Assembly (NCBI GenBank): GCA_023379515.1
Contig: JAMCQQ010000288.1
Location: 1 to 5,517, forward strand
Length of the DNA: 5,517 nt
DNA from: Actinomycetota bacterium
GTDB lineage: Bacteria > Actinomycetota > Humimicrobiia > Humimicrobiales > Humimicrobiaceae
Reading direction: 5' to 3'
Every line of letters begins with the position of its first letter. Position 1 is the first letter of the stretch. A model generated the notes under the pieces. The model did no database searches, had not been told where the DNA came from, and saw only the letters and a list, made by a program, of their open reading frames with translations. Shown in pieces: positions 5,409 through 5,517 of the stretch. A program made the translations under genes and the position numbers.

Positions 5409-5517
5409 GTGAATAACGAAAACAAGCTTTATGAAGAAAAAGAATTTGTCCTGGATGATTTACCTAAAGATTATATGGAGATAAATTTTGGTCCCCATCA
5501 TCCGTCAACACATGGCG
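5409..5517 (+). CDS. nuoD: NADH-quinone oxidoreductase subunit D, 5' fragment
   Basis: The first 36 codons are present and the gene runs off the window. The diagnostic N-terminal motif NFGPHHPSTHG is at 5484-5516; in complex I a His in this HPSTHG loop lies at the quinone headgroup site. I chose GTG 5409, 5 nt after the nuoC stop, because the frame from there is open and gives the 22-residue lead-in usual for NuoD. An in-frame ATG at 5475 is the alternative and would leave almost no lead-in. Neither start has a clear SD. The separate nuoC and nuoD show that this is not the fused NuoCD arrangement of enterobacteria. Confidence 0.92.
   Translation, partial: MNNENKLYEEKEFVLDDLPKDYMEINFGPHHPSTHG

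Overview
AT-rich bacterial DNA, most likely a chromosome segment. The window ends in the first genes of a respiratory complex I (nuo) operon and also carries an envelope peptidase with a LytM/M23 domain, which points to a bacterium with peptidoglycan rather than an archaeon. Near-consensus sigma70-type promoters (TATAAT, some with an extended TG motif) and Shine-Dalgarno (SD) sites in front of some, but not all, genes agree with this. The sequence alone does not fix the phylum.

Layout. (1) 80-844 (+): membrane protein of the steroid 5-alpha-reductase family, complete, with the catalytic Glu/Tyr pair. (2) 866-970 (+): small reading frame with a good ribosome site that looks like the frameshifted remnant of a lipoprotein signal peptide. 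(3) 1026-1976 (+): membrane-anchored coiled-coil M23 endopeptidase behind its own promoter (960-989). (4) 2043-2402 (-): small single-domain cupin, convergent with the peptidase. (5) 2403-2927 holds no conventional gene. It contains the cupin promoter, a 220-bp nested palindromic element with perfect 21-bp terminal inverted repeats (2560-2779, MITE-like), and the promoter and repeat-rich leader of the next gene. (6) 2928-3092 (+): a 54-residue Cys-rich protein of unknown function with a good ribosome site. (7) 3149-3826 (-): fumarylacetoacetate-hydrolase (FAH) family enzyme. (8) 3827-4030: divergent promoter region. (9) 4031-5517 (+): nuoA, nuoB, nuoC and the start of nuoD, tightly packed, running off the window edge.

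How the genes work together: only nuoABCD form an evident functional unit. NuoA is a membrane subunit, NuoB carries cluster N2, and NuoC and NuoD form the connecting module near the quinone site. The genes at 80-3826 appear to be individually transcribed and functionally unrelated. The most unusual items are the nested palindromic element, the Cys-rich small protein with its duplicated leader, the lipoprotein remnant, and the close resemblance of the first gene to animal steroid 5-alpha-reductases.
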